A stretch of DNA of 64,000 nucleotides from assembly GCA_034659015.1 (NCBI GenBank), contig JAYEGL010000011.1:182975-246974 (forward strand). The letters run 5' to 3'. Numbering within the stretch: position 1 is the stretch's first letter; each line of letters begins with the position of its first letter. Of this stretch, positions 8,987-17,718 are shown one piece after another. This DNA comes from Maricaulis sp034659015. Lineage in GTDB: Bacteria; Pseudomonadota; Alphaproteobacteria; Caulobacterales; Maricaulaceae. Under the pieces are notes generated by a model. That model did not search any database. It had not been told where the DNA came from and saw only the letters and a program-made list of their open reading frames with translations. The translations under genes and the position numbers were made by a program.

Positions 8987-9241
8987 TCAATCGACCACAT
9001 AGGGCAGCAGGGCCAGCTGGCGTGCGCGCTTGATGGCGCGGGCCAGTTCCCGCTGCTTCTTGGCCGACACCGCGGTGATGCGGGACGGAACGATCTTGCC
9101 GCGTTCGGACATGTAGCGAAGCAGCAGCTTGGGGTCCTTGTAGTCGATCTTCGGCGCGTTTTCGCCGGAGAACGGGCAGACCTTGCGGCGACGCATGAAC
9201 GGACGGCGTGCCGGCAGATTGGAAATGTTTCCGGAAGACAT
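8987..9241 (-). CDS. rpsR: 30S ribosomal protein S18
   Basis: An 84-residue S18 that pairs with S6 on the small-subunit platform. The family core is intact: CPFSG followed by IDYKDPKLLLRYMSERGKI and, near the end, ITAVSAKKQRELARAIKRAR. The first residues contain RRPFMRRRKVCPF. Its gene lies 13 bases after rpsF and 14 before rplI, the standard order. Confidence 0.97.
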   Translation of the reverse strand: MSSGNISNLPARRPFMRRRKVCPFSGENAPKIDYKDPKLLLRYMSERGKIVPSRITAVSAKKQRELARAIKRARQLALLPYVVD

Positions 9242-9254
9242 CGGTCAGTCCTTT

Positions 9255-9608
9255 CTAGTTGCGGTCGCGGCGGCCGCGGCGATCGTCCTTCTTGGACAGG
9301 ATCGCGGACGGCTCTTCGCTGTGTTCCTCGACGCGGACCGTCATGTGACGGATCACGTCTTCGGACAGGCGCTGGATACGGTCCAGTTCGGCAATGACGT
9401 CCGCAGGGGCGTCCATGTCGATCAGGCCGTAATGACCTTTGCGGGACTTGTTGATGCGGTAGGCAAGATTGCGCAGACCCCAGTATTCGGTCTTGCCGGT
9501 CTTGCCGCCCTTCTCTTCGATCAGGGCTTTGGTCTCTTCGAGAAGAGATTCCATCTGCGCCGGCGAGATGTCCGGACGCGCAATGAAGATATGCTCGTAA
9601 AGTGCCAT
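9255..9608 (-). CDS. rpsF: 30S ribosomal protein S6
   Basis: A 117-residue S6, partner of S18. It begins MALYEHIFIARPDISPAQ and keeps the RNP-like strand GLRNLAYRINKSRKGHYGLI. The frame is open further upstream to 9839, but the ATG at 9608 is chosen because the family begins there and AGGAAGGGAG lies just ahead of it. The C-terminal tail is charged (KKDDRRGRRDRN), as is usual. It is the first gene of the rpsF-rpsR-rplI operon. The 269-bp gap to the divergent fabD must hold both promoters. Confidence 0.96.
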   Translation of the reverse strand: MALYEHIFIARPDISPAQMESLLEETKALIEEKGGKTGKTEYWGLRNLAYRINKSRKGHYGLIDMDAPADVIAELDRIQRLSEDVIRHMTVRVEEHSEEPSAILSKKDDRRGRRDRN

Positions 9609-9877
9609 GTCGGCTCCCTTCCTAAGCGGTTGCGGCGCACACCATGCCGAAGGGTCGGGCAGGTCTGCGGCGGCTCCGTGATCCCAGGCTCCTGCACCAT
9701 GCAGGACCCGTCCGGAAAACGGACCGCAACCAAGCGAAGCGCGGCCCATACCTGAATTGAATGCACAGCGCAAGGCGCAAGCACCCTTGCGCGCCGCATC
9801 CCGCAGGCGGTATCGAGCGGGCCAAGACACGTCGGCCAATCAGAGTCGGGCCAATCTCAGTCGGGAGGGAATACGCC

Positions 9878-10825
9878 ATGAAACTTGCCTTTGTCTTCCC
9901 CGGTCAGGGCAGCCAGGCCGTCGGCATGGGCCAGGAACTGGCGGAACGCTTCGCCAGCGCCAGGGCGGTGCTCGACGAGGTGGATGCCGCGCTGGGCCAG
10001 GACCTCTCCGGTCTCATGGCCAACGGCCCGATCGAGGATCTCACTCTGACCGAGAACGCCCAGCCCGCCCTGATGGCGGCGAGCCTGGCGGTGATGGCGG
10101 TGCTGCGGGACGAGTTTGACGTAAACGTCAATGCCGCCGAGTTCGTTGCCGGACACAGTCTTGGCGAATATTCGGCCCTCGCAGCCGTCGGCGCGCTGTC
10201 GGTCACCGATGCGGCGAAGCTGCTTCGCCTGCGCGGCCAGGCCATGCAGAAGGCCGTGCCGGTCGGCGCGGGCGCCATGGCGGCGCTGCTCGGCGCCGAC
10301 GAGGAGCTGGCGGCCAAGGCGGTGAATTCCGGCGCCCATCTGGGCCCCTGCCAGATCGCCAACGACAATGCGCCGGGCCAGATCGTGATTTCCGGTGCCA
10401 AGCCCGCCGTCGAGGCGGCAATCGCCACGGCGAGCGATCTGGGCCTGAAGAAGGCCATGCTGCTGCCGGTCTCCGCGCCTTTCCATTGCGAGATGATGCA
10501 GCCCGCCGCCGATGCCATGGCCGAGGCGCTGGCCGCCGCGACGATCGCCAAACCGGCCGTGCCGGTCGTGGCCAATGTCACCGCCCGCCCGACCGACGAT
10601 GTCGAGACGATCCGCAAACAGCTCGTCGAACAGGTCACCGGCCGGGTGCGCTGGCGCGAAAGCGTGATGTGGATGGTCGAGGAGGGCGGTATCGACACGC
10701 TCGCCGAGGCCGGTTCCGGCAAGGTGCTCACCACCATGCTCAAGCGCACCACCAAGGACGCCAAGGGCCTCGCCCTCAATTCCGCCGACGATCTGGAAGC
10801 CTTCGCGGCGGCCCTCAAGGAGTAG
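9878..10825 (+). CDS. fabD: Malonyl-CoA:ACP transacylase
   Basis: Loads malonyl groups onto acyl carrier protein for type II fatty acid synthesis. The protein has 315 residues from the ATG at 9878, which has GGGAGGGA ahead of it and gives the family start MKLAFVFPGQGSQ. The active-site Ser94 is in GHSLGE. The catalytic His is in APFHCEMM near 207, and the family's VVANVTARP segment is present. An upstream ATG at 9761 would add a low-complexity leader and is rejected. It heads the fabD-fabG-acpP-fabF block. Confidence 0.97.
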   Translation: MKLAFVFPGQGSQAVGMGQELAERFASARAVLDEVDAALGQDLSGLMANGPIEDLTLTENAQPALMAASLAVMAVLRDEFDVNVNAAEFVAGHSLGEYSALAAVGALSVTDAAKLLRLRGQAMQKAVPVGAGAMAALLGADEELAAKAVNSGAHLGPCQIANDNAPGQIVISGAKPAVEAAIATASDLGLKKAMLLPVSAPFHCEMMQPAADAMAEALAAATIAKPAVPVVANVTARPTDDVETIRKQLVEQVTGRVRWRESVMWMVEEGGIDTLAEAGSGKVLTTMLKRTTKDAKGLALNSADDLEAFAAALKE

Positions 10826-10831
10826 ACCCAC

Positions 10832-11569
10832 ATGTTCGATCTGACCGGCAAGAACGCCCTCGTGACCGGTGCCACCGGCGGTCTGGGCAATGCTATCGCC
10901 CGCAAGCTGCACGCCCAGGGCGCCACCGTCGCCCTGTCGGGCACGCGCGAAAACGTGCTGCAGGAGCTGGCCTCCGAGCTGGGTGAGCGCACCCATGTCC
11001 TGCCGTGCAACCTGTCTGATGCCGAGGCCGTCGATGCCCTGCCCAAACAGGCCGTCGAGGCGATGGGCTCGCTGGACGTGCTGGTGGCCAATGCCGGCAT
11101 CACCAAGGACCAGCTCCTCATGCGCATGAAGGACGAGGACTGGGACACGGTGATGAAGATTAATCTGGAAAGCTATTTCCGCCTGTCCCGCGCCGCCCTG
11201 CGCGGCATGATGAAGTCCCGGTGGGGCCGTATCATCGGCATTACCTCCGTGGTCGGCGTCACCGGCAATCCGGGCCAGACGAATTACTGCGCCTCCAAGG
11301 CCGGCATGATCGGCTTTTCCAAGTCGCTGGCCCAGGAAGTCGCGGCGCGCGGCGTGACGGTGAACTGCGTCGCGCCGGGCTTCATTGCCTCGCCGATGAC
11401 CGATGCGCTCACCGAAGAGCAGAAATCGGCTATTCTTGCCAAGATCCCGGCCGGCGATCTGGGATCGGGCGACGATATCGCCGCCGCGGTCGTTTATCTC
11501 GCCAGCGCGGAAGCCCAGTACGTCACCGGTCAGACCGTTCATGTGAACGGCGGCATGGCGATGATCTAG
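10832..11569 (+). CDS. fabG: 3-oxoacyl-ACP reductase
   Basis: NADPH-dependent SDR that reduces 3-ketoacyl-ACP in fatty acid elongation. Length is 245 residues. TGATGGLG (12-19) binds the cofactor, NAG is at 87-89, and the catalytic triad is Ser139, Tyr152 and Lys156 (NYCASK). PGFIASPMTDALTEEQK and the C-terminal VTGQTVHVNGGMAMI are typical FabG elements, unlike the other SDR at 614-1330. It lies 6 bases behind fabD. Confidence 0.96.
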   Translation: MFDLTGKNALVTGATGGLGNAIARKLHAQGATVALSGTRENVLQELASELGERTHVLPCNLSDAEAVDALPKQAVEAMGSLDVLVANAGITKDQLLMRMKDEDWDTVMKINLESYFRLSRAALRGMMKSRWGRIIGITSVVGVTGNPGQTNYCASKAGMIGFSKSLAQEVAARGVTVNCVAPGFIASPMTDALTEEQKSAILAKIPAGDLGSGDDIAAAVVYLASAEAQYVTGQTVHVNGGMAMI

Positions 11570-11598
11570 CGGGCAAATTCGAGTTTGCGGACACCGAG

Positions 11599-11627
11599 AC
11601 ACATTCTGGCGTCACGCCGTCATGTGT
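11599..11627. promoter_or_regulatory. Interrupted dyad upstream of acpP
   Basis: ACACAT-tct-GGCG-tca-CGCC-gtc-ATGTGT is a symmetrical interrupted inverted repeat 30 bases after the fabG stop and about 100 before acpP. No T-run follows, so a simple terminator is unlikely. It could be a transcript processing hairpin or a protein site. The inner GGCGTCACGCC also occurs at 30389-30399 ahead of ndk. Confidence 0.3.
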
Positions 11628-11671
11628 GCTAGGTGCCCGCGCATCCTGAGGGAAGGCATGTCTTTCGGCAC

Positions 11672-11699
11672 TTCCCGTCCTGTCCTGCACCGCTATAGT
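11672..11699 (+). promoter_or_regulatory. Probable acpP promoter
   Basis: GCTATAGT at 11692-11699 matches the -10 form GCTANAW that I recall for the Caulobacter housekeeping sigma factor. TTCCCGT at 11672 lies 13 bases upstream as a weak -35. Transcription would begin close to 11706, leaving a short leader to the ATG at 11729. This would give acpP its own supply in addition to read-through from fabDG. Confidence 0.4.
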
Positions 11700-11728
11700 C
11701 TCGCGGTGATTCATTATGAGGGTCTGAA

Positions 11729-11965
11729 ATGTCTGACGTTCTCGAGCGCGTTAAGAAAATTGTTGTCGAACATCTCGATGTCGAGGCCGACAAGGTCACC
11801 GAGAATGCGAGCTTCATCGACGATCTGGGCGCTGACAGCCTGGACAATGTCGAACTGGTGATGGCGTTCGAAGAAGAGTTCGACATCGAAATCCCGGATG
11901 ATGCCGCCGAGCACATCCAGACGGTCGGTGACGCCGTGAAGTTCATCTCCGAGAAGGTGGGCTAA
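11729..11965 (+). CDS. acpP: Acyl carrier protein
   Basis: A 78-residue acidic carrier protein. The 4'-phosphopantetheine site is Ser37 in GADSLDNVELVMAFEEEF. The four-helix ACP pattern is complete, with the recognition helix after DSL and the closing helix TVGDAVKFISEK. It delivers growing acyl chains to FabD, FabG and FabF, whose genes flank it. It stands 159 bases after fabG with its own likely promoter, and 10 bases before fabF. Confidence 0.98.
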   Translation: MSDVLERVKKIVVEHLDVEADKVTENASFIDDLGADSLDNVELVMAFEEEFDIEIPDDAAEHIQTVGDAVKFISEKVG

Positions 11966-11975
11966 CGACCCCTTC

Positions 11976-13259
11976 ATGCGTCGCGTCGTTGTCACGGGTA
12001 TCGGCCTCGTAACGCCGCTGGGCTGCGGGCGGGAAGTCGTCTGGGAACGTCTTCTCGCCGGTCAGTCGGGGCTGGGACCCATCGAGCATTTCGAAACCGA
12101 CGATCTGGCTTGCCGGATCGCGGGCCTTGTTCCACGCAGCGACGGACGCGGCGGCGGGCGCGAAGGCGATGCCGGGGTGTTCAATCCCGACGACGTCATG
12201 AGTGCCCGCGACCGGCGCCGGGTCGACGATTTCATCCTCTACGGCATTGCCGCCGCCGACGAGGCGCTGGCCGACAGCGGATGGGCGCCCCAGACCGACG
12301 AGGACAGACATCGCACCGGCGTCATGATCGGTTCGGGTATCGGCGGTCTGGAGACCACCTACCAGGCCTCGGTCGATCTGCACGAGAAGGGGCCGCGCCG
12401 CCTCTCTCCCTTTGTCATTCCCGCCATGCTGATCAATCTGGTCTCCGGCCAGGTGTCGATCCGTCATGGCCTGAAGGGGCCGAACCACGCCGTGGTCACG
12501 GCCTGTTCCACCGGCGCCCACGCCATCGGCGATGCGGCCCGCCTCGTTGCGCGCGGCGATGCCGACGTGATGGTGGCTGGCGGCGCGGAAGCCGCCGTGT
12601 GCCGCCTGGGCATTGCCGGCTTCGTCGCCTGCAAGGCGCTCTCCACCGGTTTCAACGACACGCCGGAAAAGGCCTCGCGCCCCTATGACACGGACCGCGA
12701 CGGTTTCGTCATGGGCGAGGGGGCCGGCATCGTCGTGCTGGAAGACTACGAGCACGCCAAGGCCCGCGGCGCGACCATCTATGCCGAGGTGAAGGGTTAT
12801 GGCCTGTCCGGCGACGCCTATCACATCACGGCGCCTGCCGAGGACGGGGATGGCGGTTTCCGCTCCATGTCCGCCGCGCTCAAGGATGCCGGTGTGACGC
12901 CGGACGAGATCGACTACGTCAATGCGCACGGCACCTCCACGCCGCTGGGCGACGAGATCGAGCTGCGCGCCGTGGAGCGCCTGTTCGGTGACAAGACCGG
13001 CGATCTCGTCATGTCCTCGACCAAATCGGCGATCGGCCACCTGCTCGGCGCGGCCGGGGCCGTCGAGGCGATCTTCTCGGTGCTGGCGATCCGCGACGGC
13101 GTCTGTCCGCCGACGCTGAACCTGGACAATCCCTCCGTCGAGACGGCGATCAATCTGGCGCCGAAAGCCGCTGTGAAAAAGCCGGTCCGGGCCGCCCTGT
13201 CGAACTCTTTCGGATTCGGCGGGACCAATGCCTCCGTGGTATTCGTCGCCGCAGAGTGA
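11976..13259 (+). CDS. fabF: 3-oxoacyl-ACP synthase II
   Basis: Condensing enzyme that elongates acyl-ACP with malonyl-ACP. Length is 427 residues. The Cys-His-His active site is visible: Cys177 in VTACSTGAHAIG, a His in NAHGTSTPLGD near 316, and a His in STKSAIGHLLGAAG near 352. The C-terminal NSFGFGGTNASVVF is standard. It follows acpP by 10 bases, the usual arrangement. An internal insertion near residues 50-75 (GRGGGREGDAG) is longer and more Gly-rich than in E. coli FabF. Confidence 0.97.
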   Translation: MRRVVVTGIGLVTPLGCGREVVWERLLAGQSGLGPIEHFETDDLACRIAGLVPRSDGRGGGREGDAGVFNPDDVMSARDRRRVDDFILYGIAAADEALADSGWAPQTDEDRHRTGVMIGSGIGGLETTYQASVDLHEKGPRRLSPFVIPAMLINLVSGQVSIRHGLKGPNHAVVTACSTGAHAIGDAARLVARGDADVMVAGGAEAAVCRLGIAGFVACKALSTGFNDTPEKASRPYDTDRDGFVMGEGAGIVVLEDYEHAKARGATIYAEVKGYGLSGDAYHITAPAEDGDGGFRSMSAALKDAGVTPDEIDYVNAHGTSTPLGDEIELRAVERLFGDKTGDLVMSSTKSAIGHLLGAAGAVEAIFSVLAIRDGVCPPTLNLDNPSVETAINLAPKAAVKKPVRAALSNSFGFGGTNASVVFVAAE

Positions 13260-13279
13260 CACCAGTCGGGGAAGTCTGA

Positions 13280-14320
13280 ATGAGCGAGGCGTCTGCGCCG
13301 AAGTCCGGCAACGGGCTGGCGAAATTCCTGATCGGATTGCTGGTTGTCCTGGTCGTTCTGGCGCTCGCCGCGGCCGGCGCGGTTTATGGCGGCTACAGAT
13401 GGCTTCAGGCCGAGTTCGCAGCGCCGGGCCCGGCCCAGGAGGAGACGATCGTTCTCCTGCCGCGCGGCGCCGGCCTGATCCGCATCGCCGGCCAGCTGGA
13501 AGACGAGGGCGTGATCGAGGATCGCCGCATCTTCCGCGCCGTCATCACCCTGGACGAGGGCGACCGCTCGCTGCGTGCGGGCGAGTATCGCATCCCGGCC
13601 AACGCTTCCATGGCCGACATCTACGAACTCCTGCGCTCCGGCGAGACGGTACAGCACCCGGTCACCTTCGCGGAAGGCCTGACCAGCGCGATGATCGTGG
13701 CCGTGCTCAACGAGGTCGAGGTGCTGACCGGCGAGATCGCCGAGGTGCCTGCTGAGGGCACGCTCCTTCCGGAGACCTATCTGGTTACCCGCGGCACGCC
13801 GCGCCAGGAAGTCATCGACCGCATGGCCGAGGCCCAGGACGCGCTGCTCGACGAACTCTGGCCCAACCGCGCCGGGGACCTGCCCTTCGATACGCGCGAG
13901 GAGGCGATTATTCTCGCCTCGGTGGTCGAGAAGGAGACCGGCCTCGCCTCCGAACGCCCCGAGGTCGCCGCCGTCTTCGTCAACCGGATGCGCCGTGGCA
14001 TGCGCCTGGAAAGCGATCCGACCATCATCTACGGCATTTCCCGGGGCGAAGCCCTGGGCCGCGGGCTCTACCGCTCCGAACTCGATAATGCCGACAATGA
14101 ATGGAATACCTACCAGAATGACGGCCTGCCGCCGACGCCGATCGCCAATCCGGGCCGCGAATCCCTGGCCGCCGTGCTGAACCCGGCCGAGAGCAGCGCG
14201 CTCTTCTTCGTCGCCGACGGCACGGGCGGGCATGTCTTCGCCGACACCTATGCCGAACACCGGCGCAATGTCGCCCAGTGGCGCCGTATCGAGCGCGAAC
14301 GCCGCAATGGTGGCCGCTGA
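13280..14320 (+). CDS. mltG: Endolytic murein transglycosylase MltG
   Basis: Inner-membrane lytic transglycosylase (YceG family) that cuts nascent glycan strands. The protein has 346 residues. One N-terminal membrane span (about 15-37) is followed by a LysM-like region and the catalytic domain. The conserved ASVVEKETG contains the catalytic Glu, and RLESDPTIIYG and YNTYQ-type (here WNTYQNDGLPPTPIANPG) motifs follow. It sits 20 bases after fabF, and its stop overlaps the next start (TGATG). Confidence 0.93.
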   Translation: MSEASAPKSGNGLAKFLIGLLVVLVVLALAAAGAVYGGYRWLQAEFAAPGPAQEETIVLLPRGAGLIRIAGQLEDEGVIEDRRIFRAVITLDEGDRSLRAGEYRIPANASMADIYELLRSGETVQHPVTFAEGLTSAMIVAVLNEVEVLTGEIAEVPAEGTLLPETYLVTRGTPRQEVIDRMAEAQDALLDELWPNRAGDLPFDTREEAIILASVVEKETGLASERPEVAAVFVNRMRRGMRLESDPTIIYGISRGEALGRGLYRSELDNADNEWNTYQNDGLPPTPIANPGRESLAAVLNPAESSALFFVADGTGGHVFADTYAEHRRNVAQWRRIERERRNGGR

Positions 14321-15195
14321 TGGCGGTCCTGTCGGGCATGACGGGCTTTGCCCGCTGCGAGGGTGTTGCGGGCGACTGGCGCTGGAGCTGGGAGGCGCGC
14401 AGCGTCAACGGCAAGGGGCTGGAGGCGCGCTTCCGCTTCCCCGCCGGTTTCGACCGTCTGGAAGCCAAGGCCCGTGAATTCGCCAAGGCGCGTTTCACGC
14501 GCGGCAATGTTCAGGCGACGCTGACGCTGAAGCGCGATGCGGCGGGCGCCGGGATCGATATCGATGCGGCCCGCATCGACGCCTTGCTGCGCGCGTCGCA
14601 GCCCTATGTCGAGAGCGGTCGCGTGCAGCGGTCCACATTCGAAGGCCTTGTGGGCCTGGCCGCGTCGTTGGGCGGTGGCATGCCCGACGATGCCGATCCG
14701 GCGCTCGATACGGCGATCCTGGACGGTCTGGCCCGGGCGCTCGACGCGCTGCAGACCGCCCGCCGCGAGGAAGGGCGCACGCTGGCGCCCGTGCTGACGG
14801 GGCATGTCGACACGATCGAGGATCTCACCCGCCAGGCCGCCGGCAGCGCCGCCGTGCGCATCGACACGATCCGCGACCGGCTGGCGGCGAAATTCGCCGA
14901 ATTGCTCGACGGGGACCTGCCCGAGGACCGGCTCGCCCAGGAGGCCGCCGCCCTGGCGGTGAAGATGGATGTGCGCGAGGAGCTGGACCGGCTGGAGGCC
15001 CATATCGCCTCGGCGCGCACGCTGATCGCGGGCGGATCGCCGGTCGGGCGCAAGCTGGACTTCCTGTCGCAGGAGTTTAATCGCGAAGCGAACACTCTAT
15101 GCTCGAAGTCTTCCGATTCTTCACTCACGCAGGTCGGCCTGGCGATCAAGAACGCCGTCGATCAGTTCAGGGAGCAGGTGCAGAATGTCGAGTGA
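14320..15195 (+). CDS. YicC/YloC-family endoribonuclease
   Basis: A 291-residue protein of the YicC family, members of which have been reported as endoribonucleases. It starts at the ATG overlapping the mltG stop and reads MAVLSGMTGFARCEG, the usual YicC N-terminus (S-M-T-G-F). The N-terminal domain runs to about residue 150. The C-terminal DUF1732 domain ends in the strongly conserved GRKLDFLSQEFNREANTLCSKS and AIKNAVDQFREQVQN. It overlaps gmk by 11 bases. YicC followed by gmk is a widespread pairing. Confidence 0.93.
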   Translation: MAVLSGMTGFARCEGVAGDWRWSWEARSVNGKGLEARFRFPAGFDRLEAKAREFAKARFTRGNVQATLTLKRDAAGAGIDIDAARIDALLRASQPYVESGRVQRSTFEGLVGLAASLGGGMPDDADPALDTAILDGLARALDALQTARREEGRTLAPVLTGHVDTIEDLTRQAAGSAAVRIDTIRDRLAAKFAELLDGDLPEDRLAQEAAALAVKMDVREELDRLEAHIASARTLIAGGSPVGRKLDFLSQEFNREANTLCSKSSDSSLTQVGLAIKNAVDQFREQVQNVE

Positions 15196-15844
15196 CGGCC
15201 ATATCGGACCGATTTTCCGCGGCCAGCGGCGCGGCGTCCTGCTGGCCCTGTCCAGCCCGTCCGGGGCGGGCAAGACGACGCTGTCCAAACGCCTGATCAG
15301 CCAGAATCCGGATGTCATCCTGTCGGTCTCCGCCACGACGCGCGAGCCGCGACCCGGCGAGACCGATGGCGAGGACTACCACTTCATGTCCGTCGACGAC
15401 TTCAAGGCCCAGGCCGAGGCCGGCGAATTCTTCGAATGGGCCGAAGTGTTCGGCCGCTATTACGGCACGCCCAAGACGCCGGTGCTCGAGGCCGTCGAGG
15501 AAGGCCGCGACGTCGTCTTCGACATCGACTGGCAGGGCGCCCAGGCCATCGCCGAGCAGGCGCCGGAGGATACGGTCCGCGTCTTCATCCTGCCGCCCTC
15601 GCTGGAGCTGCTGGAAGACCGTCTGCGCAAGCGCGGCCAGGACACGCCGGACATCATCAAGGGCCGCATGGACCGCGCCAAGGACGAGATTTCGCACTGG
15701 CACGAATACGACTACATCATCGTCAATGACGATTTCGCCCGCGCCCTGGAAAAGCTCAGCCTGATCCTGCACGCCGAACGCCTCAAGCGCACCCGTCATC
15801 CCTGGCTGGACGATTTTGTCGACGCCATCATGAACGAGGAATAG
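15185..15844 (+). CDS. gmk: Guanylate kinase
   Basis: Phosphorylates GMP to GDP with ATP. The protein has 219 residues. The P-loop SSPSGAGKTT is at 23-32. The GMP-binding segment VSATTREPRPGETDGEDYHF follows, then GEFFEWAEVFGRYYGTP and DIDWQGA. The first 12 residues extend beyond the usual start, but the ATG is well placed within the end of yicC. The gene ends 6 bases before the convergent ksgA. Confidence 0.97.
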   Translation: MSSDGHIGPIFRGQRRGVLLALSSPSGAGKTTLSKRLISQNPDVILSVSATTREPRPGETDGEDYHFMSVDDFKAQAEAGEFFEWAEVFGRYYGTPKTPVLEAVEEGRDVVFDIDWQGAQAIAEQAPEDTVRVFILPPSLELLEDRLRKRGQDTPDIIKGRMDRAKDEISHWHEYDYIIVNDDFARALEKLSLILHAERLKRTRHPWLDDFVDAIMNEE

Positions 15845-15850
15845 GGCGGC

Positions 15851-16711
15851 TCAGCCCGTCTTCGCGGCGCGCCAGGCCCCGGCCAGCCGCCGGAACCCCG
15901 CGACATCCACCGTCTCCGCCCGTGCGCCCGGATCGATTCCGGCCGTCGTGAGAAGGTCTTCCGCGCTCGCCGTCGTCTGCCCGGCGGCCTGGGCGAGGCT
16001 GCGGCGCAGCGTCTTGCGGCGCTGGCCGAAGGCGGAGGCCGTGACGATGCCCAGCGCCTCCACATCCGCGAAGCGCTCGGCTTCCGGCAGCGGCTCCAGC
16101 ACCACCACGGCGCTGTCCACCTTGGGCGGCGGGGTGAAGGCGCGGGCGGGCACTTTCAGCCCCATGCGGACGCGGCAACGCGCCTGGGAGATCACCGCCA
16201 GCCGGCCATAGGCCTTGCTGCCCGGCGCCGCGACGACCCGGTCGGCGACCTCGCGCTGGAACATCAGCACGGCGCGGGTCCACCAGACCGGCTCGGCCTC
16301 CAGCCATTTGATCAGCAAAAGCGTGCCGACATTATAGGGCAGGTTGGACAGGATCACCCGTTCGCCGCCGGCCGGCAGCAGCGCGTCCTCGTCCACCGCC
16401 AGCGCATCGGCCTGCACGATCTCCAGACGCCCGCCGCTGGCGGTTCCGATCTCTTCAAGGGCACCGAGAAAACGGTCGTCCTTTTCCACCACGGTGAGCG
16501 ATTTGGCACCGGCGGCCAGGATGGCGCGGGTCAGCCCGCCGGGGCCGGGGCCGACCTCGATGGCGTGCACCGCCGACATGTCGCCGGCCAGGCTGGCGAT
16601 CTTGCCGGTCAGGTTGAGATCGAGCAGGAAGTGCTGGCCGAAGGCCTTGTTGGCGCCCAGCCCGTGCTGCGCGATTACCTCGCGCAGGGGCGGCAGACCA
16701 TCCAGGCTCAT
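15851..16711 (-). CDS. rsmA: 16S rRNA (adenine1518-N6/adenine1519-N6)-dimethyltransferase
   Basis: RsmA/KsgA dimethylates two adjacent adenines in helix 45 of 16S rRNA. Length is 286 residues. GQHFLLDLNLTGKIA near the start, the SAM-binding EVGPGPGGLTRAIL, and the catalytic NLPYNVGT (N-L-P-Y motif) are all present. The C-terminal domain includes PPPKVDSAVV. Its start overlaps the pdxA stop by 4 bases, so the two are coupled. Confidence 0.97.
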   Translation of the reverse strand: MSLDGLPPLREVIAQHGLGANKAFGQHFLLDLNLTGKIASLAGDMSAVHAIEVGPGPGGLTRAILAAGAKSLTVVEKDDRFLGALEEIGTASGGRLEIVQADALAVDEDALLPAGGERVILSNLPYNVGTLLLIKWLEAEPVWWTRAVLMFQREVADRVVAAPGSKAYGRLAVISQARCRVRMGLKVPARAFTPPPKVDSAVVVLEPLPEAERFADVEALGIVTASAFGQRRKTLRRSLAQAAGQTTASAEDLLTTAGIDPGARAETVDVAGFRRLAGAWRAAKTG

Positions 16712-17718
16712 GCGCGCTGCTCCGCGATGAGGGCGGCTTCGCGGATCGCGGCTATCAGGCTGTCGGCGCGGGCCTCTCCCTTGCCGGCGATGTTGAATGC
16801 GGTGCCGTGATCCGGCGAGGTGCGTACGATGGGCAGGCCCAGCGTGATATTGACCCCGCCATGGAAATCCAGCGTCTTCACCGGGATCAGGCCCTGGTCG
16901 TGATAAAGGCAGATCGCGGCATCGTACCCGGCGCGGGCCTCGGCATGGAACATCGTGTCCGGCGGCAGGGCGTCGGTGATGTCGATGCCGGCGGCGCGCA
17001 AGCGTTCCGCCGCCGGATTGACGGTCTCGATCTCCTCGCGGCCCAGCGCGCCGCCTTCGCCGGCATGGGGGTTCAGCCCGGCCAGGCCCAGCCGCGGTTC
17101 GGCCATGCCGAAATCGCGCTTCAGGGCGTTATGGGTCAGCCGGGCGATGTGTTCGATGCGCTCGCCGGTGATCGCATCCAGCGCCTGGCGCAGGGGGAGG
17201 TGGATGGTCACCAGCACCACACGCAACCCGCCGCCCGACAGCATCATGGCCGGTCCGCGCGGCCCGTCGACCGGCGCCTGTGCCGTCAGGTCGGCGAGGT
17301 ATTCGGTGTGGCCGGGGAAGTCGAAACCGGCCTCGTAGAGCACGGCCTTGGAGATCGGCGCCGTCACCAGTGCGCAGGCCTGTTTCTCCAGGCACAGGGC
17401 GACGCCAGTCTCGATGGCGGCCTTCACGGCGCCGGCATGGGCCGGATCGGGCCGGCCCGGTTCGACCGGTATCGTACAGGTCTCATGGGGCTGGAAGACG
17501 GCCAGCCCCCCGGGCGGCGGCGGTGCGAAGGTGTCGAGCACCTGCGGCGCGTCCAGGCCGAGCGCCGCGGCCCGCTCGCGGAACACGCCGGCATCGCCCA
17601 GCGCCACGATGGACGGGGCGTTCCCGCCGGCCAGGGCGGAATGGGCCTTGAGGATGATCTCGGGGCCGATCCCGGCCGGATCACCCATCGACACGACGAT
17701 GGGTGAGGGGCGGTTCAT
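16708..17718 (-). CDS. pdxA: 4-hydroxythreonine-4-phosphate dehydrogenase
   Basis: NAD-dependent enzyme of DXP-dependent pyridoxal phosphate synthesis. The protein has 336 residues. SMGDPAGIGPEI at the N-terminus is the family signature. Metal-binding His residues appear in FPGHTEYLADL and in LYHDQGLIPVKTL, and ITLGLPIVRTSPDHGTAFNIAGKG closes the active site. It is coupled with the SurA-like gene upstream (the stop and start share one base) and with rsmA downstream, as in E. coli, where lptD-surA-pdxA-rsmA are also consecutive. Confidence 0.97.
   Translation of the reverse strand: MNRPSPIVVSMGDPAGIGPEIILKAHSALAGGNAPSIVALGDAGVFRERAAALGLDAPQVLDTFAPPPPGGLAVFQPHETCTIPVEPGRPDPAHAGAVKAAIETGVALCLEKQACALVTAPISKAVLYEAGFDFPGHTEYLADLTAQAPVDGPRGPAMMLSGGGLRVVLVTIHLPLRQALDAITGERIEHIARLTHNALKRDFGMAEPRLGLAGLNPHAGEGGALGREEIETVNPAAERLRAAGIDITDALPPDTMFHAEARAGYDAAICLYHDQGLIPVKTLDFHGGVNITLGLPIVRTSPDHGTAFNIAGKGEARADSLIAAIREAALIAEQRA

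Noticed and set aside
9857..11602. A 581-codon open frame on the minus strand
   Set aside because: It is antisense to fabD and fabG; shadow by composition.
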